In this document: positions 34,160-44,500 of the stretch, in pieces | How positions within the stretch are numbered: position 1 is the first letter of the stretch | How the letters are laid out: every line of letters starts with the position of its first letter | NCBI GenBank assembly: GCA_030065095.1 | Contig: JASJDP010000017.1 | Coordinates: 186,001-250,000, forward strand | Reading direction: 5' to 3' | Source: Rhodobacter sp. | Lineage (GTDB): Bacteria > Pseudomonadota > Alphaproteobacteria > Rhodobacterales > Rhodobacteraceae | DNA length: 64,000 bases | Translations under genes and position numbers: made by a program | Notes under the pieces: generated by a model | The model's input: only the letters and a program-made list of their open reading frames with translations | Told to the model about the DNA's origin: nothing | Database searches by the model: none

Positions 34160-35089
34160 ATGCAGGATCTTAGAAACATTCCCCCCCTCGATACGTTCTT
34201 GGACGAAGAGGTTTGGGACCGCGTACAATCGCTTGCGCCAAAAACTCCCCCCGCAGGTGTCCCGTTGTTTCGGCAAAAGCGGTCCGGGCGGTCCCCCGCA
34301 CCGAAAATGCCATCGCATGATGCCCTTGATGGACAGCAATTGCCGGCGCGAAATGAGGTTCCGGACACATGGGCGGCTTGGACCAGACTCAGAATTGCCA
34401 CCAAGGATATGCGGTGCGGCGCCGACCCAGCAACCCGGTCGATCTGCTTGGACCGCGCGGATCCGGTTTCGCATGGCTTCGATCTGCTTCGCACGCGATT
34501 GCTGCAAAAGCTCAAGGAAAATGGCTGGAGGAGCGTTGCGGTGATGTCGCCGACGCGGGGGTGCGGTGCTACGTTTTCGGCCGCCAACCTCGCCGTTAGC
34601 CTGTCGCGCGTCGCCACGTGCCGAACCCTGCTGATCGACTTCAATCTCCGTGCGCCGGGTGTCGGGGCGGCATTCGGGCTGCGCAGTAACGTCGACGCGC
34701 AGAGCTATTTCACGGGCGCTTTACCAATGGCCTCCTATCTCGTTCGGTATTGCGGCAATCTGGCTCTGGGCTTGGCCGAGCAACCAGTGGCCGCCCCCGC
34801 AGAGCTGATACACGACCCGCGCACGGGCGAGGCGCTGTCTGCATTGCAAAAGCGTCTTCGGCCGGACGTCACGCTCTACGACCTGCCGCCTGTCCTTGAA
34901 TACGACGATGCCTCGGCATTCCTGAGGTTTGTCGATGGAGTTTTGCTGGTTGCAGACGCCACCACGACGATCGGAAGCCAAATTGTCGAATGCGAGCGGG
35001 CAATTGCGGATCAGTCGAAATTGCTCGGGGTTGTCTTGAACCGGTCGCGGGAACGCGGCGGTGCAACGAGGGGATGCAAGCGTGCCTAG
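34160..35089 (+). CDS. BY-kinase/CpsD-like protein with degenerate Walker A
   Basis: 309 residues. The fold is that of bacterial tyrosine kinases of polysaccharide export (CpsD/CapB/Wzc C-terminal part): SVAVMSPTRGCGATFSAANL, LLIDFNLRAPGVG, LYDLPPVLEYDDA and LLVADATTT. However, the Walker A lysine is missing: TRGCGAT has Ala (A137) where Lys is expected, and the Walker A' DxD is DFN. Only basic residues, no tyrosine cluster, end the protein. It may be a non-catalytic partner of the Wzz-like protein encoded next. Confidence 0.82.
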   Translation: MQDLRNIPPLDTFLDEEVWDRVQSLAPKTPPAGVPLFRQKRSGRSPAPKMPSHDALDGQQLPARNEVPDTWAAWTRLRIATKDMRCGADPATRSICLDRADPVSHGFDLLRTRLLQKLKENGWRSVAVMSPTRGCGATFSAANLAVSLSRVATCRTLLIDFNLRAPGVGAAFGLRSNVDAQSYFTGALPMASYLVRYCGNLALGLAEQPVAAPAELIHDPRTGEALSALQKRLRPDVTLYDLPPVLEYDDASAFLRFVDGVLLVADATTTIGSQIVECERAIADQSKLLGVVLNRSRERGGATRGCKRA

Positions 35090-35181
35090 CCACTTGACCA
35101 CATCCAAACAGTTTACGACACGCTCTGCGCCGATCCGACCGGCCGCGGCTGGTCTTGTCAGTATTTGACTGGGCGGCTGAT

Positions 35182-36495
35182 ATGGTACCGATTCAGACAC
35201 CCGGAGAGTTCCGCGATATGGTGCTCCGCCGGTCTGGCGTCATCGCACCGATCGCTGCTCTGGGCACAATATGCTCCGTTGTCTTCGCGCTAAGCCTGCC
35301 TCATGTTTACGCGTCGTCTGAGATCATTCAGATCGAAGGCCCGCGGATCACCGATGACCTTGCACCCTCGACCGTGAATGGGTCTGCGGCGCGGCGCATG
35401 CAGCTGATCGAGCAGCAACTCATGGCACGCGACACGGTTATTGCCCTGATAGACGCGCATGACCTATTCGCCCACGCACCGGCCCTGAGCGCCACAGAAA
35501 AGGTGGCGCTTTTTCGCGAGGCGATAACGATCGAAGGTGTGGCGGCCGCCCGCGAAGGCGCGACCGATGATGGGACGATTTCGGTTCTGAGCATCTCGGC
35601 CGAGTTCGGCTCGCCGGAAAAGGCGCAGGCCGTGGCCCATGACCTGGCATCGCGCACGATCGAGCTGAGTGCTCGCGCTCGGCAGGCTCAGACCCGCGCG
35701 ACGCTTGAATTCTTCATCGAAGAGGAACAAGCGTTGATGACGGCCATCGCCGAGTTGGAGGACCAACTGGCCACGTTCCGTAGTGAAAATGATATCTCGA
35801 TCACCGGTAGTCTGGAATTCCGGCAGATGGAAATCGGCACGATCAACAGCGCCATTAGCGATGTGAAGAGGTCCAGAATTGCCGTTCAGCGAGAGCTGAA
35901 CTCTCTGGATACCAGCACACGGCGCCCTGCAACGGCGAATCGCGTCAGAGAGTTGAACCAACGGCTGGAAAGTCTTGCCGAGCAGCAAGCCTTTCTGGAA
36001 ACCCGCGCACTGGGGCTGACGCAATCGCTGTCGACCTCGCCAGAGGTGGAACGCGAGATCAGCATATTTGATCGGCGCCTGCAGCAATACCAGGATCAGC
36101 TTGAGGAGATCACCGCGCGGCGGACTGATGCCGAGATTGGATATCGGTTGGAGGAGAACCGGCAGGCCGAGCAGCTGCGGATTCTCGAAACCGCGTATCT
36201 GCCGGAAGATCCGGTTGCGCCAAGCCGGCGCAAGATTGCCTTCGCCGGCAGCGTGGCAAGTTTGGTCTTGGCGATTGCTGTCGCCTTCCTGCTTGAGCTG
36301 CGTCGTCCCATCATTCGTTCAAGCGCGCAAATGCAACGCGAACTGGGCATTTTGCCGGCCGTATCAATCCCCGAGATGGCACGCGCGAAACGAAGGCGGA
36401 AAGGTTGGTTCCGTCGCTTGGTCGCTCGGATCGTCCAGAGTTCCAACGCATCGCAGACGGTGTCCGCGGCTGCGGCTACCGCAGCGCCAAAATAG
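35182..36495 (+). CDS. Wzz/GumC-type chain-length determinant
   Basis: 437 residues. Two membrane helices (about 19-42 and 350-372) enclose a periplasmic domain with long coiled-coil stretches (RATLEFFIEEEQALMTAIAE, RVRELNQRLESLAEQQ), the hallmark of polysaccharide co-polymerases. The Pro-rich VAPSRRK segment lies before TM2. It sets polymer length together with the Wzy-like protein and the kinase-like partner. The chosen ATG is preferred over TTG 35155. Its last 20 bp overlap the convergent flippase gene. Confidence 0.9.
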   Translation: MVPIQTPGEFRDMVLRRSGVIAPIAALGTICSVVFALSLPHVYASSEIIQIEGPRITDDLAPSTVNGSAARRMQLIEQQLMARDTVIALIDAHDLFAHAPALSATEKVALFREAITIEGVAAAREGATDDGTISVLSISAEFGSPEKAQAVAHDLASRTIELSARARQAQTRATLEFFIEEEQALMTAIAELEDQLATFRSENDISITGSLEFRQMEIGTINSAISDVKRSRIAVQRELNSLDTSTRRPATANRVRELNQRLESLAEQQAFLETRALGLTQSLSTSPEVEREISIFDRRLQQYQDQLEEITARRTDAEIGYRLEENRQAEQLRILETAYLPEDPVAPSRRKIAFAGSVASLVLAIAVAFLLELRRPIIRSSAQMQRELGILPAVSIPEMARAKRRRKGWFRRLVARIVQSSNASQTVSAAAATAAPK

Positions 36496-37870
36496 CATCG
36501 AGATTCAGCCAAAGCGCCAGTCCGCCCAAGCTGCCGCCCATGACTGCAAAGACCAGATCGTGCTGCATATCCCAAACGCGGTGGCGCACCGCAAGCCAGA
36601 TGATCAGCGGATGAACAGCCAAGGCTGCAATTCCCATCCCGACCATTGCACCGACGAGTCCGTAGGTCATCGTGCCGGCCAACAGCAACGACAACTGGAT
36701 CACGGCCCGCGCGCAGGACAACAGACAAAACCCCTTGGAATCACCCGCGGCAAGGGCGGCCTGATCATATGACATGCCGATGATTTGCGGGATTTGGATG
36801 CAGGCGATGGCCGCAACGATCGCGCCGGCCGGTGCATAGCGCGCGTCATAGAGCAGCGCGACCAGAAACGGGCCCAAGAACGCCATGAAGAGCACAAGGC
36901 CAAGAAGCGTGCCAGTCAGAACAAATCGCATCTTGCGAACCCGCGTGCGATCGTCCCGCGACGCCCCGACCGGGCTTTCCCTGTAGATCGGGATGAGGAT
37001 ACGCCCGGTCAGCGCATAGCCCAGTTGGATTGGAAAACTGGCCAGAAAAAACCCGATATTGTAGATCCCCAACATCGACAGCGTCAGAAATTTTCCAAGG
37101 ATGGCTTTGTCGCCCTGGCTGGAGCAGAACCCGAAGGCAGTGCTGGCGAAGATCCATTTACCAAAATGGAGAAGCTCGCGGGCCGCCGCCCTCTCCCAAC
37201 GAAAGCGGTTTGGTGCGCCCGGCAAGTGGTGATGCATCAGGATCAGGCGTGCTGCCACGCCCACCAGGTTTCCGGCGACCAGCGCGAACACCGATTGGAA
37301 GGCGATCGCCAACGCGATCATCGCGACGATCCCGATAATCTGGCTGATCAGATCCAGACCTGTCACGCGACCCAGCAATAGATGCCGATGTGCCGTCTCG
37401 ATCCGCGTCGTGTCGAAGCCCGAGACGACCATCGCCAGACCCGCCAGCGGCAGCAGGATCGCCAAAAGCGGCTCGGCGTAGAATTGCGCTGCCGGCCAGG
37501 CTAGCGCACAGGAAACCAGCCAAAGCCCGAAGCCGCGGATGACCTGGATTGTCCAGGCCGTGTTCAGGAAATCTGGGTCGTCACCCCGCTTGCTTTGGGA
37601 GATCGAAGGCCCGATGCCAATGTCGGAGAACATCGAAAGCCCGACGATGAATACCGTGACCAGAGCCATCAGACCAAAGGCCTCGGGGAAAAGCAGCCGG
37701 GTCAGGATCAGGTTGGCGCCCAACCGAAGCGCCTGCGAGGTTAGATAACCAAGGGCGATCCATGCCGATCCCCTCGCGACGCGCGAAATCAGCCCAGTTC
37801 GGCGCAGCGTGCCCGCTATACCCGTAACGGGGCTGTCCACGCTGCCTCTCAGGCTGGAAGCTGTCTGCAT
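36476..37870 (-). CDS. Wzx-like polysaccharide flippase
   Basis: 464 residues with about 12-14 membrane helices and the typical start SAWIALGYLTSQALRLGANLILTRLLFPEAFG of the PST/MATE-related exporters. It flips lipid-linked repeat units to the periplasmic side. The ATG at 37870 is taken because the upstream 42 codons are Cys/Asp-rich and lack a ribosome site. Convergent overlap with the Wzz gene, divergent from a GT4 gene. Confidence 0.92.
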   Translation of the reverse strand: MQTASSLRGSVDSPVTGIAGTLRRTGLISRVARGSAWIALGYLTSQALRLGANLILTRLLFPEAFGLMALVTVFIVGLSMFSDIGIGPSISQSKRGDDPDFLNTAWTIQVIRGFGLWLVSCALAWPAAQFYAEPLLAILLPLAGLAMVVSGFDTTRIETAHRHLLLGRVTGLDLISQIIGIVAMIALAIAFQSVFALVAGNLVGVAARLILMHHHLPGAPNRFRWERAAARELLHFGKWIFASTAFGFCSSQGDKAILGKFLTLSMLGIYNIGFFLASFPIQLGYALTGRILIPIYRESPVGASRDDRTRVRKMRFVLTGTLLGLVLFMAFLGPFLVALLYDARYAPAGAIVAAIACIQIPQIIGMSYDQAALAAGDSKGFCLLSCARAVIQLSLLLAGTMTYGLVGAMVGMGIAALAVHPLIIWLAVRHRVWDMQHDLVFAVMGGSLGGLALWLNLDAILALR

Positions 37871-38128
37871 GTTTTCATCGTTCCCCGTTGGAAAACAAAG
37901 GTATAAGGGCAGTTTTGGAGGATCAATCACAGCGTCTGAATTGTCGTCGAGTTTAGAGCAATCGCAACTTTCACTTTGGATTGTTCGCAGATCCACGGGC
38001 CTGCGACTGCCTTAATTGCCCGCCTTTGCGAACCGGTGTTTGATCAATTGCCCATGCAATCGCGCAGTTGCACCGGGTGGGGCAACCCTCCGTCAGGCGG
38101 ATTTGGAACACGGTCCTAGGAAGCTGCA

Positions 38129-39349
38129 TTGAAGCTGGTATATGTCCTGAACACCTATCCACAGCGGTCGCACAGCTTCATTCGACGCGAGGTGCAAGCG
38201 CTCGAACGACGCGGCGCCACGATCCTGCGTATCGCGATGCGCGGTGCCGGCATCGCGATGGTGGATCCGCTCGACGTCGCAGAAGACGCCCGCTCCGAAC
38301 ATATCCTCGATCAAGGCGCCCTTGGATTGGCAGCCGCGGTTGCGCGGCGGATTATCAAAACGCCCGGCGCCGCGGTGGCGACCGTTTGTCTGGCTCTGGC
38401 CATTGGGCGGCGGTCGGACAAGGGCATGGTCCGCCACATGGTTTACTTTGCCGAGGCGTGTCACCTGGCCAAGCGTGTCGAAACCGAGAACGCAGAGCAT
38501 ATGCACGCCCATTTCGGCACCAACGCGGCGACCGTGGCGATGTTGGCGTCTGCCCTGACCGGTGTCCCCTACAGCTTTACGGTGCACGGGCCCGAGGAGT
38601 TCGACAGCCCCAAGGGGCTCGGGTTGCCCGAGAAGATGCGCCGCGCCGCATTCGTCGTTGCAATCAGCCAATTCGGGCGCAGCCAGCTTTGTCGCTGGGT
38701 CGGTCCCAAGCATTGGAGCAAGATCCACGTCGTGCATTGCGGGATCGAGCCGGACGCCTTCGCCGAACCCGTACCGGTTCCCGAAGGCGCGCCTCGCTTT
38801 GTTTGCATCGGGCGGTTCGCAGAGCAAAAGGGTCATCTCGTTCTCGTAAGGGCTTTTGCCGAGGCACTAAAGGACGTTCCCGACATGCATCTGACGCTCG
38901 TCGGCGACGGCGAAATGCGCGGCGAGATCGAAGCTGCGGTGGGCTCTTTGGGGCTCGGCCGAGCCGTGTCGATGACCGGCTGGGTCGGCGAGGAGCGCAT
39001 TCGGTTGGAATTGGCGGAAGCGCATGCGCTGGTTGCGCCAAGCTTCGCCGAAGGGCTTCCGATGGTAATCATGGAAGCGATGGCAAGCGCCCGACCGGTC
39101 ATTTCGACCTATGTTGCCGGGATTCCGGAGTTGGTACAGCAGGGCAAAACCGGCTGGTTGGTCCCCGCCGGTGACGTCACGGCATTGGCGGGTGCAATGC
39201 GGGATGTGGCGCGCATTCCCATTGCGCGGCTCTCCGACTTGGGGGTCGAAGGCCGGCGCCGCGTGCTCGGGCGGCATGATATCGACCAGGAAGCCGCCCG
39301 ATTGGCGGGGCTATTCGCGGCTTCCATCAAAGAGGCCGGGATGGGCTAA
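38129..39349 (+). CDS. Glycosyltransferase family 4 (first)
   Basis: 406 residues, GT-B fold. N-domain LVYVLNTYPQRSHSFIRREV and HAHFGTNAA; C-domain FVCIGRFAEQKGH and the nucleotide-sugar site APSFAEGLPMVIMEAMASARPVI with the E-x7-E pattern. Adds a sugar during repeat-unit assembly. Begins with TTG at 38129 after AGGAAG; no ATG is nearby. Convergent with the GT2 gene (4-bp overlap). Confidence 0.93.
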   Translation: MKLVYVLNTYPQRSHSFIRREVQALERRGATILRIAMRGAGIAMVDPLDVAEDARSEHILDQGALGLAAAVARRIIKTPGAAVATVCLALAIGRRSDKGMVRHMVYFAEACHLAKRVETENAEHMHAHFGTNAATVAMLASALTGVPYSFTVHGPEEFDSPKGLGLPEKMRRAAFVVAISQFGRSQLCRWVGPKHWSKIHVVHCGIEPDAFAEPVPVPEGAPRFVCIGRFAEQKGHLVLVRAFAEALKDVPDMHLTLVGDGEMRGEIEAAVGSLGLGRAVSMTGWVGEERIRLELAEAHALVAPSFAEGLPMVIMEAMASARPVISTYVAGIPELVQQGKTGWLVPAGDVTALAGAMRDVARIPIARLSDLGVEGRRRVLGRHDIDQEAARLAGLFAASIKEAGMG

Positions 39350-40218
39350 CGACCCCGGGCCCATTGCTCCCGGGAGCGGGCAATCGGAGTTTTGGTGGCC
39401 AGCCGTACGACGGCATAGCTGCACACTGCGACCGGATCCCGGAAAAACCGAGCGAACAAGCCCGGCAAGGACGGTCGCTTGCCTGTTTCGTTCTTCATCA
39501 GCTCCGGATAGGCACGCCGGATCTCGGAAACACCTTCGTCTTGCCGGTGCCGGACGCGGACCAGGTTGGAAAACCCTTCGACCATCGGCCAGGTATAGGT
39601 GGCGGGAACGCGGACCCGCTCGGACGGCGAGAAATGCAGCCGAACAAATGTGTCGTCCGAGATGATGTCCGGAAATTTCCCCCAACGCCGGCGCGCCGCG
39701 GCGTTCACGGCGAAGATGCCAAACCCCGCAACACCTTCGCGGAAAAAGGGCAGCGTCGACCAGCACCGACTGTAGGCCCGAGTGAGCCAGTCGTTCGCGG
39801 GCGCAACCCGGGGAGTGCCGCTGGCATAGACCGGCAAAGGCGAGTCGAGCGCTTCGACCAGCTGTGCAATCAGGTCCTGGCTGACGATGACGTCGGCGTC
39901 TAGGTATATGAATGCATCGCCTTTCGATGCGGCCTCGCCGACATTCAGCGCATTCAGCTTTCCTGGCGTTTCGCACTCGATCAATGTCAGGGCCCAACCG
40001 TGTTCTTTTGTCGCCGGCAGAACGCCTCGGACCACTTGCGCCGTGGCATCATGGCAAGCATTTGCCACGACGACGATCTGGATGACCGTCCCGGGTGCAA
40101 GCGATGAGCCAAGCACCGCAGTCAGGCAGGCGCCGATAAAGCCTGCCTCATTATGCGCCGGTATGATGATGCTGACCGCCGGTTTCGTTTCCTTGTGTAT
40201 TGGGTCAGGTCCGATCAT
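39346..40218 (-). CDS. Glycosyltransferase family 2, last gene of the PKS-NRPS operon
   Basis: 290 residues. GT-A signature VSIIIPAHNEAGFIGACL, donor/metal site YLDADVIVS (DxD) and acceptor region DIISDDTFVRLHF. Overlaps the preceding GT4 gene by ATGA, which makes it the last cistron of the long minus-strand operon. It may glycosylate the peptide-polyketide or add to the polysaccharide. Confidence 0.9.
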   Translation of the reverse strand: MIGPDPIHKETKPAVSIIIPAHNEAGFIGACLTAVLGSSLAPGTVIQIVVVANACHDATAQVVRGVLPATKEHGWALTLIECETPGKLNALNVGEAASKGDAFIYLDADVIVSQDLIAQLVEALDSPLPVYASGTPRVAPANDWLTRAYSRCWSTLPFFREGVAGFGIFAVNAAARRRWGKFPDIISDDTFVRLHFSPSERVRVPATYTWPMVEGFSNLVRVRHRQDEGVSEIRRAYPELMKNETGKRPSLPGLFARFFRDPVAVCSYAVVRLATKTPIARSREQWARGR

Positions 40219-41534
40219 TTGCCAAACAGCTCCGCAATCACCTCGGCCCGTTCAAGGTGCATGGCCTCGTGCGTCATGCTTCGGGCAAGTTCGAGTCCGT
40301 TCAATCCGCAGGGCCGAAGGACCGACGGGTCGTCGATGCAAGCGGTCAGGCAATCGGCAAGCGCGATAAGATCGCCTTTCGGAAACAGCCAGCCGGTTTT
40401 GTCCGAGTCGACCACTTGCCGGTTTCCTGCCGTATGGGACGCGATCACCGGGATCGACTGAGAATAGGCATCGAGGATTATCCGTGGTTGTTCGTCGCTG
40501 AGTGACGGCACGACAACCACCTGATACCGCTGCAATAGGCGAAAAAATGGTGCGCCGTAGGGCGTTGGTCTAAGTAATCTCAAACGTACGTTCTGGAAGT
40601 CTCGTGCGGTTTTCAGCACGTCGTCGGCGAGCGGCCCCTCGCCGATGATGTCGAACTCGACTTCGATGCCGTTCACTTCCAACGCCCGCAATGCATTTAG
40701 TGCCAGATGGACGCCCTTTTCCGGGATCAGCCGGGCAGCCAGCAGAAAGCGGGGCCGCTTTGGCTGACGGGCCCAAAGGGCCTCTGCTTCTTGCCTGGGC
40801 AGAGTGTTTTCAGCGGAGATCCAGGTTGCCGGCGCGACCATCAACCTAGCCTTGCTGGTTCCTTTCAGTTCGTCGCGATAGGCCTTCTGGGTGAAAATGG
40901 CCAGGCGAGCGTATTTGATGGATAGCTTGGCGAAGGCCTCTGTCACAAAGGCCCGTAGCCGCACTCTGCGTGTCGCGGTTGCCGGGTCCGAGACTCGCCA
41001 AAAGGCGCTTTCCACCACGATGATCAAGGGCTTGCCCATCAGCGCCGCCAGTGGATTTACCACCAGGCCAGGCGGAATTGGCCAGCCCGCCACGCCGCTG
41101 TGAACGACGTCACTGTTTTTCACCGCTCTGATCACACGGAACACTGTTTTCGGCAGAGACAAAAGCGCCTTGGGAAATGAATTCGATACGGGCAGGGGTG
41201 AAAAGCGCAACCGCGCATGTTTCGGGATACACGCCCGTTTCAGCTCCGGCTGACCGACGTAGGCCCCACATGGCGCCAGAACGGTCAGATCGTCGATGTA
41301 ATCGAGATGTGCGCGCAGATCGCGCAGCCAAAGGTCGTTCAGCCAAATCGATCCATCGCTCGACACAAAATAGGGTATGGGCACCACCAGTAAATAGCGC
41401 ACACCCTTTAGCCGTTGTGCTGGCGTTGCGAACCGGCAACCGCCATCCCTGGCCGGCGCATCGATTGCCTGGGCAAGTCTGCGATCCGGTCGGCGCGGCA
41501 TTGGCGGACAGAAGCTTTGCGGGTCGGTTCTCAT
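40215..41534 (-). CDS. Glycosyltransferase family 4 (second), coupled to the NRPS
   Basis: 439 residues, GT-B fold. The C-domain shows FLLAARLIPEKGVHLAL, DIIGEGPL and VVPSLSDEQPRIILDAYSQSIPVIA. The first ~40 residues are not conserved-looking. The ATG overlaps the NRPS stop (ATGA), so its translation depends on the assembly-line gene, which suggests it glycosylates that product. Confidence 0.9.
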   Translation of the reverse strand: MRTDPQSFCPPMPRRPDRRLAQAIDAPARDGGCRFATPAQRLKGVRYLLVVPIPYFVSSDGSIWLNDLWLRDLRAHLDYIDDLTVLAPCGAYVGQPELKRACIPKHARLRFSPLPVSNSFPKALLSLPKTVFRVIRAVKNSDVVHSGVAGWPIPPGLVVNPLAALMGKPLIIVVESAFWRVSDPATATRRVRLRAFVTEAFAKLSIKYARLAIFTQKAYRDELKGTSKARLMVAPATWISAENTLPRQEAEALWARQPKRPRFLLAARLIPEKGVHLALNALRALEVNGIEVEFDIIGEGPLADDVLKTARDFQNVRLRLLRPTPYGAPFFRLLQRYQVVVVPSLSDEQPRIILDAYSQSIPVIASHTAGNRQVVDSDKTGWLFPKGDLIALADCLTACIDDPSVLRPCGLNGLELARSMTHEAMHLERAEVIAELFGK

Positions 41535-44500
41535 TGGTCACTGCCGTGCAACCTGGCGGTGTCAGACGGCTCGACAGCCTGGTTGATCAATTCTCTGAGC
41601 TTTTTCGCCAGGTGATGAACATGCGGAGGCTCGAGCATCGACAGATGTCCACCTGGAACCTCGATAAGATCGAAACCGCCGCCAGCCACCTGTCGCCAGC
41701 CCAGACCACCTGAAGCGACCGCATTTGGGCTATCAAAGGCGCTTTCCATCGCTCGGAATACCGTCAGTCGGCCGGGGTAGCACTTCGCCTGATAGGCCTC
41801 GATCGCAAGTGTGTTCGCTGCAACAAATGACTCGACTGTCGGACTGAACCCTCCGGGCCGGCCGGTGCTGGAGGCCATCTGTATCCGGGTCTTCTCGATC
41901 GCGTTTCTCAGGTTTTCCAATCGGTTGCAGGCAATCGTGCCGAGGTATCTTGGTCCAAGTCGGAGCAATTGGTGCAGGTGGGCGGACACTCGTGCTGCAC
42001 CTTGGAGCCGTGGGCGGCCTCCCGGTCCTGCGGCATCAAACAGAGCCAGAACAGCAACGTCGCGCCCTGCCTCTATAAGCTGCTGTGCCAGTTCGAAGGC
42101 AATGAAGCTTCCCTGAGACACGGCGGTCAGACAGATCGGTCCCTCGGGATGGTGGGCTTCGATGTTCTCTCTGTAGAGCGCCGCGGTTTCAACCACTCCA
42201 GTTGGCGAATCGGCCGTCAGAGGTCCGACGCTGACGCCAAAGAGCGGCTGGTCTGCTCCCAACGCGTCAGCAAGGGGACGGAAGAAACACTCCTTCGTGC
42301 CCAAAACATGCACGCCGAAGATCGGCGGACGGGTCCCATTCGGTTGGATTGGCAGAATGAGCTCGCCCTTCGGTTTGTCATCCGGTCGTTCAAGCCGGCG
42401 CGAAATCAGCCGTGGCGTAGATCCCTGGTGAAGCTCGGACACACTCAAGCGGCGCCCGAAGTCTTTCTCGATCCGTCCGATCAGCCGGACTGCCAAGAGC
42501 GAGTGGCCGCCGAGATCGAAGAAGGACTCGTCCGGTCCGACATCTTGCGCCGACAGGATCTCCACAAAGATCTGCCGAATGCGTCGAACGCTTTCGCCGC
42601 CCTGGTCGCGCTTGGGAAGAGGCCTTGATGTTGCTTCAGGCCGCGGCAACGCGGCGACATCGACCTTGCCCGCTGGAGTCTTCGGGAAGTCCTCGACCAC
42701 CACCACCCTTGGAACCATGAATCCCGGAAGGCGTCTGCGGAGGTCGTCTTGTATCTCGTCTCGATCGAGGTTGGATACGCCCGCCTTGGGTGTCACCCAG
42801 GCAAGAAGCCGCGTTGTGCCTTCGCCGCTGCGATCGGCCGCCGCCAGGGCCAGTCCGATGCCAGGCCGTGTTTCGAGCGCCTTTTCGACTTCGCGAAGCT
42901 CGATCCTGTACCCGTTGACCTTAACCTGCCGATCCACTCGCCCGCCAAAGGACAATTGACCCTTGAACCAGCGGGCGACGTCGCCGGTGCGGTACATCAT
43001 CTTGCGCGGATCCGTGCTGCTGGGCGTCGTGCTGCGAACGAAGGGATCCGGCAAAAACCGTTCGGCGGTCAATTCAGGCCGTTTCAGGTAGCCCTTTGCA
43101 ACCGCCGGACCTCCGAGCCAAAGTTCGCCGCGTGCTCCCCACGGCGCCAGGGATCCATCGGGTGTCAAGACATAGGCCCGCGTATGGCCCAGCGGCCGGC
43201 CAATCGGAACGTCTTCCTCGGGGCCAAGCGGGTCCGATTTGTCCGGGTCGAACACTGTGGTAGTGATGGTTGCCTCGGTTGGGCCGTAGCTGTTCTGCCA
43301 ACGCACGTCGGGAACCAGTTTCCGCCATCTCGCCAACGCAGTTGGCGCGACCGCCTCCCCCCCTGCAATGACAAGACGGATGGAGGCGGGCAGACGCGCG
43401 CCGGTGTCCTCTATATGGTCGACAAGCGCGTGCCAGAATGCAGTTGGCAGGTTGAGAACGGTTATCCCGAGTGCTTCGGTTTCTTCCAGCAAAGCCGCCA
43501 TCGAGTCGGCCATCTCTGGGCTGCGAAGCACCAATTCGGCGCCAGATAGAAGCGTCGGGATGATCTCTTCGATTGAAACGTCGAAGCTGAGGCTCGCAAA
43601 TTGTAGAATCCGGTCGGTTGCCCGCAGGTCATAAGCCTCGGTGATTGCCGCCGAGTAACGCGCTAGCGACCGGTGAGAGACCGCGACCCCCTTGGGCACG
43701 CCGGTCGATCCCGATGTGTAGATGACATAGGCTGTGCGACCGGGGTCCGGATCCACGCCAGGGAGCTTGAAGGACTGCCCTTCGTACTGCTTTCCGTCCG
43801 TATCCAACAGGATCGCGACGTCTTTGACATGATTGGGTACCGATGCGCACTCAGAGACAATCAAGTCGGCACCGGAGTCGCGCATCATATGGTCGATCAC
43901 TTGCTGAGGATAAGTGGGATCGACGGGCAGGAAAGCCGCGCCCGTCTTCATGACCGCAAGCATGGCCGCCACGAATTCAAAGGAACGAGGCAGGCAGACA
44001 GCCACGATTTTGTCTGGCTTGGCCCCTCTTGTGCGCAGCAGGCGGGCGATGCCGTCGGACATTTCGGTGAGCTCGCGGTAGGTCAATCCCTCTGGTTTGC
44101 CGGCTTGCGTCAATGCGGTCTTGGCAGATCGCATTGACGCCGAGTTTGAAAGCGCCCTGACCACACAATCGGAAGTAACCGCACCTTTTCGCGCTGGCGA
44201 ATCCGGCCGCCCGAGCGAAAGCAGTGCAGCCGTCTCGGTCAGAGGCAGCATTTCCAGCTTTTGCAATGGCGTATCCCCAGGAAGAGACGCGAAGCCCTCG
44301 AGCGCATTGAGAGTGTATCCAAGTAGCCGTTTCGCAACGTCTGCGGTGAAATGCTTTGGGCTGTACTCCAATCGGAACAGCATCTCATCGTCGTCGTAGA
44401 CAGCCAGTGTCAACGGCAACGTACCCTCTTCGAGAACATCAAACCGTCGTTTGGCCCAATCTCCACCCTGCATCCGCAGGATCGCATTCAGAGAGCCCCG

